From the IMG/VR virus record IMGVR_UViG_3300027969_000060, positions 1-64,000 of that record: a stretch of DNA of 64,000 bases; one strand, 5' to 3'. Position numbers and translations under genes: made by a program. The DNA is from a virus. The notes under the pieces are model-generated. The model saw nothing but the letters and a program-made list of their open reading frames with translations, was not told the origin of the DNA and did not search any database. How positions within the stretch are numbered: the first letter of the stretch is position 1; each line of letters begins with the position of its first letter. Of the stretch, positions 56,101-63,676 are shown in pieces.

Positions 56101-58125
56101 GTCAAACGCAATACTACTGCCGCCAAACTTGCTTTGTGTTGCGCTGACTGCGGCGTTGCCGTTGACTGTAATTGTCTTAGGTAGTCTTGATATAGTTGAC
56201 GGAAAAGCAAAGTCTGGTTGGGTTGCTATACTAGCATAATCGCCTGTGCCGTCTAGTGCCAAACTTGCCGTGCCAAATTTCTTAACTGCTGTGGAAAGTT
56301 TAGCGTTGCCTTGAGCGTATACTGTTTTTCCTGCACGGTCTGTAATTGTTTCAAATCCTAGTTGTCTGCCAGTAAGATTTACATAATTCCCGTCAATACT
56401 TGAAATAACACCGCTAGCTAACAGTGTTGAGCCGTTAGTATCATAGTAACTTACAGTATTTCCTACTGCCCAAGTACCCACTCTTGTATTAATTCTTAAG
56501 TGTGTTTTACCTTGTTGTGCAAAACCATAATTATTTGATGATGCATACATACCGCGAGTTGCAAAGTATGTAAACGAGTTTAACCACTCAACTCGAACGC
56601 CGTTAGTTGCGGTGATAGTATCAACACCCGGAGTAATAAACGTTGCGTTATGAAACAGCATACTTGCTTCTTTGCTTAGTACATTTGCGTATGCCCCGTC
56701 AATATATGCGCCTTTACCTGCGTTACCTGCGTTAAATCCCAATGGGTCACTTAGGCTAGTTACTGAACCTTTTGTAATAACCGATACGTTTCGAATATAT
56801 GGACTACGACTACTTACAGTTAATCCGCTAGCAAAACGGAAAGCGTATCCGTTATCTGGAAATACTCGTGTGCTACCATTACAACTAAATGTTAAGTTTG
56901 ATAAGAAGATAGTACCGGTAGCTGTGCCGCCAGCATGAGTAACAGTTGTTATTCCTGTTAAGTAATTATAAGTTGCTGTAATAACAGCATAGTCAGTGCC
57001 GTTAACGTTAACTGTGCCGCCACTAGTATAAGTATGTGCAAACGGTGATGTTCCAGCATTAAATGTTACGGATCCGCTAGATGCACTAGTAACTGTAAAA
57101 TAATTTCCGTTGCTAAAGAAATCAGCAACAGTTAAATCTTCAATTGTAGTTTCGCCGTTTAATACAAATGCATCATTGTATTGAGTTGCAACCGTTGGGA
57201 CAATTTTAACTGCTCGAATACCAGCGCCTCGAACAGATATACCTACATTAACTATTAGAGGAAATTCTTCAGTATAAATTCCTGGATAGATGTAAACTAC
57301 ATCACCGGAAGAAGCTAATGATAAAGCATGTTTAATTGTGAGTACAGGGTTATTTTCATGTAGTCCTGCATTGCTATCATTTCCTGCCTCTGCAACATAA
57401 ATGATATTTCCTTGAGGTAATGCTAAATCAATACCATTAACAGTAATGCTATTTGAATTAAAATTAGTTGCTTGTATGTCGTGTATGTAGGCTGTTTTCC
57501 ATGCTTGGGTAACACTACCTAAATCCCATTTAGGATCACCAATTGCATGACTTCCCGGGACTCCGGGATCACCAGCTTGCCATACTTCTGGAATTACATT
57601 ACTATTAATATCTGCATTAAAAATAACGTTGTCGTTATTAGCACTTCCAATAGTAATATCGCCATCGGCTGTAATATTTCCAGTAGCGTGTAAATTTCCG
57701 TTAACAAGCATATCGCTGTTAACATTAACTTGTCCGGTACCTGAAGTATTAAATTCTAAGTCAGCGTCAGCATCAGTAGTTGATATTGCGTTAGTAGTAA
57801 CTTGTAAATTGTCATTAACAAGTAATTTACCTTGATAAACTACTGGATTAGAACCACTAGGTTCTAAATTAATTGTTCCGTTAGAACTAGCAATTGTATC
57901 GCCGCTAATTGTAAATGTAGCAATGTCTGCTTGATTGTCTACTATTAAATTTGTAGTACGAGTTGTTCCGTTAACTTCTAGGTCGTGCCCGGGTGTTGCA
58001 GTATTAATACCAATACGGCCATTAACAACATCTAGATAAAGTAAGTTCGTCTCAAAAGCAAGATTCACACCTTCTCGAAGAAGGTTTGCCTTTAAGAGCG
58101 GACCCGTAATGCGACCAACAGCCAT
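53173..58125 (-). CDS. Giant tail-fibre-like protein with LamG-type modules, 1650 aa
   Basis: Shares its first 45 residues with the 1067-aa protein (GRITGPLLKANLL start, LLYLDVVNGRIGINTATPG). Residues about 230-370 include a beta-helix-like section (PGIYTEEFPLIVNVGISVRG). One LamG/concanavalin module covers about residues 650-835 (GGSSIAFDGTGDYLSLATDT, GDFTIEGWF, FNGYIDDFRVS); a second covers about 855-990 without the usual opening strand; a truncated opening (KKFGTASLALDGTGDYASIA) lies at 612-642. A KIYYTSVDNEGNFKVG block is shared with the other giants. It has a GAGGAG ribosome site, a late promoter GATAAATA at 58261 and a leader of about 130 nt. Host binding is inference. Confidence 0.86.
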   Translation of the reverse strand: MAVGRITGPLLKANLLREGVNLAFETNLLYLDVVNGRIGINTATPGHDLEVNGTTRTTNLIVDNQADIATFTISGDTIASSNGTINLEPSGSNPVVYQGKLLVNDNLQVTTNAISTTDADADLEFNTSGTGQVNVNSDMLVNGNLHATGNITADGDITIGSANNDNVIFNADINSNVIPEVWQAGDPGVPGSHAIGDPKWDLGSVTQAWKTAYIHDIQATNFNSNSITVNGIDLALPQGNIIYVAEAGNDSNAGLHENNPVLTIKHALSLASSGDVVYIYPGIYTEEFPLIVNVGISVRGAGIRAVKIVPTVATQYNDAFVLNGETTIEDLTVADFFSNGNYFTVTSASSGSVTFNAGTSPFAHTYTSGGTVNVNGTDYAVITATYNYLTGITTVTHAGGTATGTIFLSNLTFSCNGSTRVFPDNGYAFRFASGLTVSSRSPYIRNVSVITKGSVTSLSDPLGFNAGNAGKGAYIDGAYANVLSKEASMLFHNATFITPGVDTITATNGVRVEWLNSFTYFATRGMYASSNNYGFAQQGKTHLRINTRVGTWAVGNTVSYYDTNGSTLLASGVISSIDGNYVNLTGRQLGFETITDRAGKTVYAQGNAKLSTAVKKFGTASLALDGTGDYASIATQPDFAFPSTISRLPKTITVNGNAAVSATQSKFGGSSIAFDGTGDYLSLATDTDYGFGTGDFTIEGWFYKTAVSTQYLFDTRTTLTENSVVVQSNGSGSLRLFVNGAFVLTSSNAHTNNAWNHVAISRASGVTRFFINGVVSTATYTDTTNYGTTKPLVVGAQYNGTTAFNGYIDDFRVSNTARYTATFTPTTTAFVDDFNTKLLVNGNSTIVDDASYGTATDFTIEGWIYPTAAGTYRTLFDFRSAAIEKSIYLAINTSNQLYLYVNGVITITTAATVSLSTWTHVALVRRNASTKIYLNGTQSGSSWADITDYGTTKPLRIGADYSGAYGFTGYIDDVKISKGVARYTTTFTAPTTALTGDLGTVLLLHFNGNNNSTTILDDGITFQDLRTSAGGTATLIDFADYSDFGAEIRSIASASVYGNYGVYGDGPGVIAYLISQNFAYIGAGKLSTNDPNDRIAANEVVELNDAKIYYTSVDNEGNFKVGDNFYINQKTGEVLFNNQNLTVTSLTGVTFTDGTHTTTITSTDITTGNIRIHDNNIDSTTGQIDVTAANGVINLQNNTFVTGNLDVTGDITIGGNITIGDQSTDTINFVASIDSSLIPSLTAFYDLGTSLLRWNTAFLSRAEIDGVIIDSNQISTSIGNDDLTLTAAGAGRIYIPSNNVQIDQNLTVTQNLTVTSGTTYLKNTTVTGNITQTGNINQTGNFVTSGNTQVTGNITGSTYLQLSQIRLENNVISTTVTDLDLELRANGIGNVVLEGIKFSDNNIQSIVTDSNITLVPQGTGGVIINSNQSIQVPVGTTAQQPGTPSNGMIRYNSDLTRYEGYNNGYWVKLGGLQDVDGNTKIIAEATPGANDNTLYFYADGNLTATIDSTKLFTQRFQTVNLDLYSNTITPVLADSNLNLTTTGTGGVRLGNLKIFNNTITNIVSGAITEFSETGTGYVRIAGSNGVVIPSGDVLNDRPAVPEIGMIRFNTYDNLVEVFNGVTWSSVAGASGGVTSLEATEIGIASALIFG

Positions 58126-58255
58126 GAGCTCTCCTCGTACCCCGTGTTACACGGTTAACCACCTTTGAGCTTGCGCTCGCATCCTAAATTTTACTTAGGC
58201 TCTTTGCGGGTTTACCACAGTCGAATATCGTAAAAACTTGGTCAGTTCTTACAGT
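58126..58255 (-). ncRNA. Possible structured 5' leader RNA
   Basis: Predicted transcript from the late promoter at 58261-58268 down to the ATG of the 1650-aa gene; other leaders here are 0-28 nt. It holds three hairpins in a row: CCTAA/TTAGG with a 7-nt loop (58183-58199), GAGC-GCAA-GCUC with a GNRA tetraloop (58167-58178), and CCGTG-TAA-CACGG (58042-like position at 58142-58154). A possible closing pairing joins GTA..CCC near 58206-58215 to GGGGTAC near 58137-58143. The ribosome site GAGGAG and the GAGCTC before the ATG could pair with the tetraloop stem. No match to a known riboswitch was made. Confidence 0.35.
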
Positions 58256-58260
58256 AATAG

Positions 58261-58268
58261 TATTTATC
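58261..58268 (-). promoter_or_regulatory. T4-type late promoter with an unusually long leader
   Basis: GATAAATA on the minus strand, about 136 nt upstream of the ATG of the 1650-aa gene. Canonical octamer, but the spacing to the gene is unlike any other in the window. Confidence 0.55.
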
Positions 58269-58280
58269 GGATTGGGCTTT

Positions 58281-61200
58281 TTAGCCTAGGACAAGGCCCC
58301 ATAAGTCCATAATATCAAGGACTTCGGAGAGAGGTGCGGCCCCTAAAGTACCAACGGCTGGGATCCAATTAGTACCGTCAAAAACTTCCATATAGTTTAT
58401 TTGGCTGTTATATCTAACTTCGCCAAGAGCTGGAGTTAGTCTGCGTTGACTAGTATCACCATATGGAAATACTACTCCGGCGGTTCCTGTAAACTTTACA
58501 TACCCTGTGCCTGTACTTTGAAGTGTTACTGCTCCTGCGGCAGTATTTGTAATACTGTCGTCTTTAAATAATAACCCGTTAACATTTATAGAGCCTGTAC
58601 CTGTAGGTTGAAATACTGTATCAGAATTTGTAACAGGGTTGTTAATAGTATTTCCAGATAGTATAAAATTACCAACTTGCAGTACAGCATCTGACATCAT
58701 AGTTGATGTAATAGTTGCTTTAAGAGCGTTATTAACAACAAATCTTAATGTGTTATCATTAGTGCCGATGGTTAATTCTGGAGTAATATATGTATTTTTA
58801 TCAGTGCTGTAGACGTTTACAAAACTTTCAGTTCCGGTAGACAAATAACCTTCGTATGCTTGAGTTGTGCTATTTTGTCTAATTTCGCCAGGTGCAGAAA
58901 GTACCTTTGTTGAGTCATTACTATAGGGTATTTTTAAATATTTTGTTGAGTTAACTACTACATTGCCTGTTCCATTAGGAGTAAAATATATACTTTTTTG
59001 ACTGTTTGTAGTTGCACCAGTCCAGTTATTTGTAATAACATTATCTTTAATCTTTAACTTTTGGTCAACAATAATGCTACCGTTGTTATTAGCTACAACT
59101 TCTAAATCAGTTGCAGGCGCTATTGTAGTAATAATATTATTTTGTATTTTAATGCTAGGAACTTGGAAATATGATCCTGCTCCTAAAATATTAATATCAG
59201 CATTACCAAACAATCCAGTAATATAAGTATCGCCAGTTTGTCCAATATCGCCAGTAAGTGTTAGTGTTTTTGGAGATAATATTGTTCCAATTTCTACATA
59301 TTGTAGACTGGTTGTACCGTTAACAGTTGCCGTTGTTCCGCCTACTGTTAAACTTTGATCTGCTTGTACATCTGTAGATGTTACTTTAACTGTACCTGTG
59401 CCCGCGGCAACAAATCTTAAATCTGTTCCGCTAGTTAACGTAGAAATTGTATTGTTAGTTACTTGTGTAACACCGTCAATGTCTAGTGTAGTTAAAAAAG
59501 CAGTGCGCCATATTCTAGGATCAATAAGATCGTTATTGCCTAATGAGTATGTTCTATCAAGTTTAGGATTGATATTTTGTGTTAGTTTTGGAAATACAGT
59601 AACTAAATCGTATTTTGTATCACCTAAGTATACATTGCCGTCAACATACGTATTGCCGGTTACTCCAATGTTTCCAGTTACAAATACGTTTGTGTTAAGA
59701 TTAGTTGTACCGTTAGCGGCAAAAAAGTTTACTGGGCCTATTAACGACTGAATTTCATTATCGTGAATCCTGATATTTCCAGTTTGTATCTTTGTTGCAT
59801 CAATAATAGTTTGGCCGTTAGGGCTATCAAACGTAATATTTCCGCCAGCTGTAAAACTAATTGACTGTGCATTAAATGTTACATTACCAGTTTGTTGGTC
59901 AACATAAAATACATCACCGACTCGAAAATTACCCTTATGGTCCATGCTGTCATAGTACAGCTGGCCGCCATTAATTGCTATGATTTCATTGGCTTGTAAG
60001 GTTAACTGATCGTCATTTTGACTGTCAGTGCCCGACCCAATATAACCAAAGTTATGTCCAATTAAGTATCCTAACGTGTCTGCGCCATCAGCTCTTGCGC
60101 CATATGTACCATATACGTTAGCTGATCCAATACTGCGCATCTCTGCGCCAAATTTTAATCCTAAACTAGCAAAACCCAGTGTACCTTGTGTTAAATTTAT
60201 ACCTATGTTGGCAAAGTATGTAAACGAGTTTAACCACTCGACCCGGGCACCGTTTGTTGCTGTTATGCCGTCGGCACCTGGAACAATAAAGGTCACGGCA
60301 CTGAATAACATAGTTGCGGTGTTTGATGATGGGTCTGCTACACTGCCGTCTACTAATGCGCCTCTTCCTGCGTTAGGCGCCGTGTTAATAACTGTTATGT
60401 TTAGAACATAGGGACTACGAGTAGTAGTTGTAAATCCTTGTGCTAATCTAAATCCGTAACCGGTATCATTAACGCTATCGTACTTAACTCCACTAACTGC
60501 TAGATTGCTAACAGTTGTTTCTCCATTAAGCAAAAATGCATCTTTATCACTAGTTCCAACGGTTGGACTAATGGTAACTGCTCTAATGCCAGCACCACTT
60601 ACACTAACACCTTGTGGTATAGTTAGCGGAAATTCTTCAACATACGTACCTGGAAATATTACAATGTTATCTCCGGCAACGGCTTGACTTAGAGCATATT
60701 TTATTGTTCTATAAGTTGCGTGTAAATGGTCTCCGTAATAAAGATCGTCACCATTAATGCTAACATAGATAGTATTACCTTGTGTCAACAACATATCAAT
60801 GTTGTTAACGGTCAACGTGTCTAAGGTTGTAGTATCAACTTCAATTGTATCAACGTATAACTTTTTCCACTGCTGACTAAGTTTACCTAAATCCCAAAAG
60901 TTATCATCGTTGGGTATAAAATCACTGTTAATGTCGGCTTCAAATACTACATTGTCAGTGTTACTATCACCAATTGTAATAGTACCGTCCCAGGTAATGT
61001 TACCTGTTGCGTGTAAGTTACCATTGACATTTACCCTGTCGGTATTAAAAACTACTCGGCCAGTGCCATCGGCAGTTAATTCGATATGTGTATCAACACT
61101 ACGAGTAGTAATTGCACGATCAAACAGGGTTAACTGACTAGTACGTACTTCGTTAGCAGTTATTGTTGGGTTGCTGAGTTGGTCAGGTACAATGTAAATC

Positions 61201-61484
61201 CTGCCAAGATCGTTTTGAATTTTGTAAGATACAAATCTTACATTGTCAAATTCGGCTTGAGTATCAACAAATAGTTCAGCATCACCGTTAATGTACGGAT
61301 TTGTACTGGTACGAGTAGTACCTACTACCTCTAATCGTTGAGAAGGACCTGCGGTGTTAACGCCAATACGGCCGTTACTAACATCAAGATAGAGTAGATC
61401 AGTTTCAAATGCAAGATCTGCGCCTTGGCGAAGTAAGTTCTTCGCCAACAGCGGGCCGCTAATTCTACCTAATTCTGCTCCCAT
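58281..61484 (-). CDS. Tail-fibre-like protein, paralogue of the 1650-aa protein, 1067 aa
   Basis: Shorter relative without LamG modules. Same N-terminal block (GRISGPLLAKNLLRQG, LLYLDVSNGRIGVNTAGPS), the NGNLHATGNITWDG strand series, a beta-helix-like section near residues 260-330 and the QLYYDSMDHKGNFRVGDVFY block. A 29-nt stretch (60211-60239) is identical in the 1650-aa gene (56561-56589). Late promoter CATAAATA at 61502 and an AGGGGT ribosome site precede it. The stop is followed by a short GGCT/AGCC hairpin with no U-tract. Fibre role is inference. Confidence 0.84.
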   Translation of the reverse strand: MGAELGRISGPLLAKNLLRQGADLAFETDLLYLDVSNGRIGVNTAGPSQRLEVVGTTRTSTNPYINGDAELFVDTQAEFDNVRFVSYKIQNDLGRIYIVPDQLSNPTITANEVRTSQLTLFDRAITTRSVDTHIELTADGTGRVVFNTDRVNVNGNLHATGNITWDGTITIGDSNTDNVVFEADINSDFIPNDDNFWDLGKLSQQWKKLYVDTIEVDTTTLDTLTVNNIDMLLTQGNTIYVSINGDDLYYGDHLHATYRTIKYALSQAVAGDNIVIFPGTYVEEFPLTIPQGVSVSGAGIRAVTISPTVGTSDKDAFLLNGETTVSNLAVSGVKYDSVNDTGYGFRLAQGFTTTTRSPYVLNITVINTAPNAGRGALVDGSVADPSSNTATMLFSAVTFIVPGADGITATNGARVEWLNSFTYFANIGINLTQGTLGFASLGLKFGAEMRSIGSANVYGTYGARADGADTLGYLIGHNFGYIGSGTDSQNDDQLTLQANEIIAINGGQLYYDSMDHKGNFRVGDVFYVDQQTGNVTFNAQSISFTAGGNITFDSPNGQTIIDATKIQTGNIRIHDNEIQSLIGPVNFFAANGTTNLNTNVFVTGNIGVTGNTYVDGNVYLGDTKYDLVTVFPKLTQNINPKLDRTYSLGNNDLIDPRIWRTAFLTTLDIDGVTQVTNNTISTLTSGTDLRFVAAGTGTVKVTSTDVQADQSLTVGGTTATVNGTTSLQYVEIGTILSPKTLTLTGDIGQTGDTYITGLFGNADINILGAGSYFQVPSIKIQNNIITTIAPATDLEVVANNNGSIIVDQKLKIKDNVITNNWTGATTNSQKSIYFTPNGTGNVVVNSTKYLKIPYSNDSTKVLSAPGEIRQNSTTQAYEGYLSTGTESFVNVYSTDKNTYITPELTIGTNDNTLRFVVNNALKATITSTMMSDAVLQVGNFILSGNTINNPVTNSDTVFQPTGTGSINVNGLLFKDDSITNTAAGAVTLQSTGTGYVKFTGTAGVVFPYGDTSQRRLTPALGEVRYNSQINYMEVFDGTNWIPAVGTLGAAPLSEVLDIMDLWGLVLG

Positions 61485-61501
61485 AATTTACCCCTATAGT
61501 G

Positions 61502-61509
61502 TATTTATG
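61502..61509 (-). promoter_or_regulatory. T4-type late promoter
   Basis: CATAAATA on the minus strand; about 12 nt of leader with AGGGGT before the 1067-aa gene. Confidence 0.62.
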
Positions 61510-61517
61510 GGGAAATA

Positions 61518-62276
61518 TTATTTGTCAAAGCCTATCAATACAGTTATAGGTTTACCAATCATACTTAGATATTCTGGGTCTGATGTGAAATTTAAATAAT
61601 AACCAGTTGGCGCTGTAAATGTTATAGCATGTCCAGTAAGAATATTTCCACCAGTCACAGGATTGTTTAGTGTAACAGTAGTTCCGTTAGTTACAGTTGC
61701 AGTTGTATTTGGAAGCAAATACGGAGATCCAGTTACAGTTGACCCGTTAGGAATAGCCGCTGTACTTGTAAATGTTAAAGTGGTTGCGCCAGCATTTGAA
61801 TCTGCGGTAGTAACTAGCCCTGCTGTTGGATTTTGATCTACAACATAGTTAGTGTTATAAATTTGAAATACGTTTTCAATAAACACTAAAATATTTTGGC
61901 CGCCAAACTGTCCAGCACCCTGCCCACCTGTAGGCGGCACATTGCTTGATATGTTTGTTGGATCGTACATTGAATTTAACGGTCCATAAAAGTAACTATA
62001 TCCATCTAACTGCCCTAGACTCTGCTGGATAATTTTGCTTGCTTCTTTAAATTTTATTGCTCGCCAAGTTGCCGAGCTTCCTTGATAAACTTCAACTTCG
62101 TCTGTGCCGGTATTGTATCTTATATTTCCAGAAATAGGTGAAGTAATAGTGCCAGTGCTTTTTGGCAATGTCATTACTGTGCTGTCTGCTAGTGTAAAAT
62201 TGTTACTAGTGTCTAGCGCCACACGACTATCGTAAATTGCTCTACGGTTAAGTGTTAACGTTTTTAAAAATCTCAT
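61518..62276 (-). CDS. Structural protein of unknown role
   Basis: 252 aa. N-terminal segment with LADSTVMTLPKSTGTITSPI and NIRYNTGTDEVEVYQGSSAT, the latter reminiscent of the fibre C-terminal phrase IRYNSxxNxxEVFDG found in the 1650- and 1067-aa proteins. A Gly-rich segment (PPTGGQGAGQFGGQN) and strand-rich tail with VTGSPYLLPNTTATVTNG follow. No enzymatic motif. It is 5 nt from the next gene in the array and has no promoter of its own. Confidence 0.7.
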   Translation of the reverse strand: MRFLKTLTLNRRAIYDSRVALDTSNNFTLADSTVMTLPKSTGTITSPISGNIRYNTGTDEVEVYQGSSATWRAIKFKEASKIIQQSLGQLDGYSYFYGPLNSMYDPTNISSNVPPTGGQGAGQFGGQNILVFIENVFQIYNTNYVVDQNPTAGLVTTADSNAGATTLTFTSTAAIPNGSTVTGSPYLLPNTTATVTNGTTVTLNNPVTGGNILTGHAITFTAPTGYYLNFTSDPEYLSMIGKPITVLIGFDK

Positions 62277-62280
62277 TGTT

Positions 62281-62601
62281 TTATACCGCCAATGTACTTA
62301 CTGTTGCTGTTAACCCACTTGCTGAACAAATGGCTCTAACCTCATCTCCGGTTGCCAATACTAATTTTTCTTGGTCAAAACTAACAGTATCGCCCGCTGG
62401 AACTATCAGCGCATTAACAATCATATTTGATGAACTTGCAGTTGTTCCTGGACTTGGGACAGCGTATAATGTTAAAGTTCTATCAGCTACACCTGTATTA
62501 CAAACAATGATAGTAGTAACAGCTCGAGCGCCGGTACCTGAATCTAATTTGTCTGAGCTGCCTGCTGATGTTGCTGTAATTACTTTGTTATAAATTGCCA
62601 T
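62281..62601 (-). CDS. Small beta-sandwich protein, family member 3 of 3
   Basis: 106 aa: RAVTTIIVCNTGVADRTLTL, LIVPAGDTVSFDQEKLVL, DEVRAICSASGLTATVS. Relative of the 106- and 109-aa proteins at 37439 and 52837 by length, by the T-x-x-VCNT strand and by the late C-x-A/T-S block. An AAGGAAAG ribosome site precedes the ATG. Function unknown. Confidence 0.7.
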   Translation of the reverse strand: MAIYNKVITATSAGSSDKLDSGTGARAVTTIIVCNTGVADRTLTLYAVPSPGTTASSSNMIVNALIVPAGDTVSFDQEKLVLATGDEVRAICSASGLTATVSTLAV

Positions 62602-62610
62602 GTTCTTTCC

Positions 62611-63636
62611 TTAAAATAGTATACTAAACAATAGTGCTCTATTCTTAGCTACTAGTTCGTCTGAGTTTCCGTAATTGGTAAAATATATACCTGTTTTACC
62701 TGGTGCTGGTGTTGTATCTGAATCTTTTGTATAAATTTTTGTTGAACCATATATTGCAGTCGGGCTTAACCCTTTATCGTCTAGTTGTAATACTGCATCA
62801 ACTTCGAGAGTATCGGTAAGCGCACTTAGAATTAAATTATTTCCTATACTAACATTAGTGATAGTATCTTCAAATATGTTTATATTACTGACAGTTACAC
62901 CAGTAGCTGTTACAGAGGCTATTAAAGTGTGTGCAATTTCAAAATCAATGTGATTTCCGTATGCCCTAATTGATGATGTGGCCGCTGTAATACTACCACT
63001 AATAGGATAATAAAGTCGGTCAACGGTAGCAATACCGCCAGATGCCGCCACATAATCGTTAACATATTGTTTATTAGGTATATCGTTTGGATCAATTATA
63101 CGATCTTCGTAATTGCTTAGACCAACTGTAGAGTTAACAATTCTTAACTTAGTAAGACTGTTACCCATATCAAATACCATATCGTAAGAATCTGGGGGGC
63201 TAATACTAGCTAGTCGGAGGCCGCTTAGGGCAGTATCAGTTGTTTGTAGTACAAAAGTTCCGTCTACCTGATCATTTAAAATTGGATCATAGTGGCTAAT
63301 ATTTTCGTCAAATAATAATTCAGCATCATATATTGTGCCAGAAGAGTGTGTGCGCTGTCCTCGATCAATCCTAATACCAGAGGTGCTACCGTTTAAGGTA
63401 ACACCTACGTTTGGTTCGCCATTATTAAGGATAATGATGTTGTCAGCAATACTAGCGTTAGTTGATTCAATAGTAGTAGTAGTTCCTAAAACGTCAAGAT
63501 TACCGGTGATAACTACAGTACCACGAGGATTATACGGATCATCTAAATCAGCCGTACCAACATCTAGCCAGATTTTCCCCCCGGACTTTACCTGTAATCT
63601 ATAATTACTATCACTAACTTTTAGTATTCTTGACAT
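62611..63636 (-). CDS. Fibre-like structural protein
   Basis: 341 aa. Starts MSRILKVSDSNYRLQVKSGG, then GTVVITGNLDVLGTTTTIES and ASIADNIIILNNGEP, a strand series common in tail proteins of marine T4-like phages. The end includes PAPGKTGIYFTNYGNSDELV. No catalytic motif. It has an AAGGAT ribosome site and follows a hairpin that separates it from the partial gene at the right edge. Host-contact or shaft role is inference. Confidence 0.74.
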   Translation of the reverse strand: MSRILKVSDSNYRLQVKSGGKIWLDVGTADLDDPYNPRGTVVITGNLDVLGTTTTIESTNASIADNIIILNNGEPNVGVTLNGSTSGIRIDRGQRTHSSGTIYDAELLFDENISHYDPILNDQVDGTFVLQTTDTALSGLRLASISPPDSYDMVFDMGNSLTKLRIVNSTVGLSNYEDRIIDPNDIPNKQYVNDYVAASGGIATVDRLYYPISGSITAATSSIRAYGNHIDFEIAHTLIASVTATGVTVSNINIFEDTITNVSIGNNLILSALTDTLEVDAVLQLDDKGLSPTAIYGSTKIYTKDSDTTPAPGKTGIYFTNYGNSDELVAKNRALLFSILF

Positions 63637-63652
63637 TTATTATCCTTAAGTT

Positions 63653-63668
63653 GGGGACCTAAGTCCCC
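63653..63668. terminator. GC-rich hairpin without a U-tract
   Basis: GGGGAC-CTAA-GTCCCC, six perfect pairs, between the right-edge gene's stop and the 341-aa gene's ribosome site. No run of T follows on either strand, so it may be an RNA processing or stability element rather than a terminator. Confidence 0.45.
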
Positions 63669-63676
63669 ATGCCTAA

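Noticed and set aside
58275-58286. GGCT-TTTT-AGCC hairpin as a terminator after the 1067-aa gene
   Set aside because: Only four pairs, overlaps the stop codon and is followed by no U-tract on the minus strand.
20000-61000. Long open frames on the plus strand opposite the giant fibre genes
   Set aside because: They lack ribosome sites, have low-complexity Val/Pro/Leu-rich translations and are explained by repetitive GGT/ACT codon use of the fibre strand.
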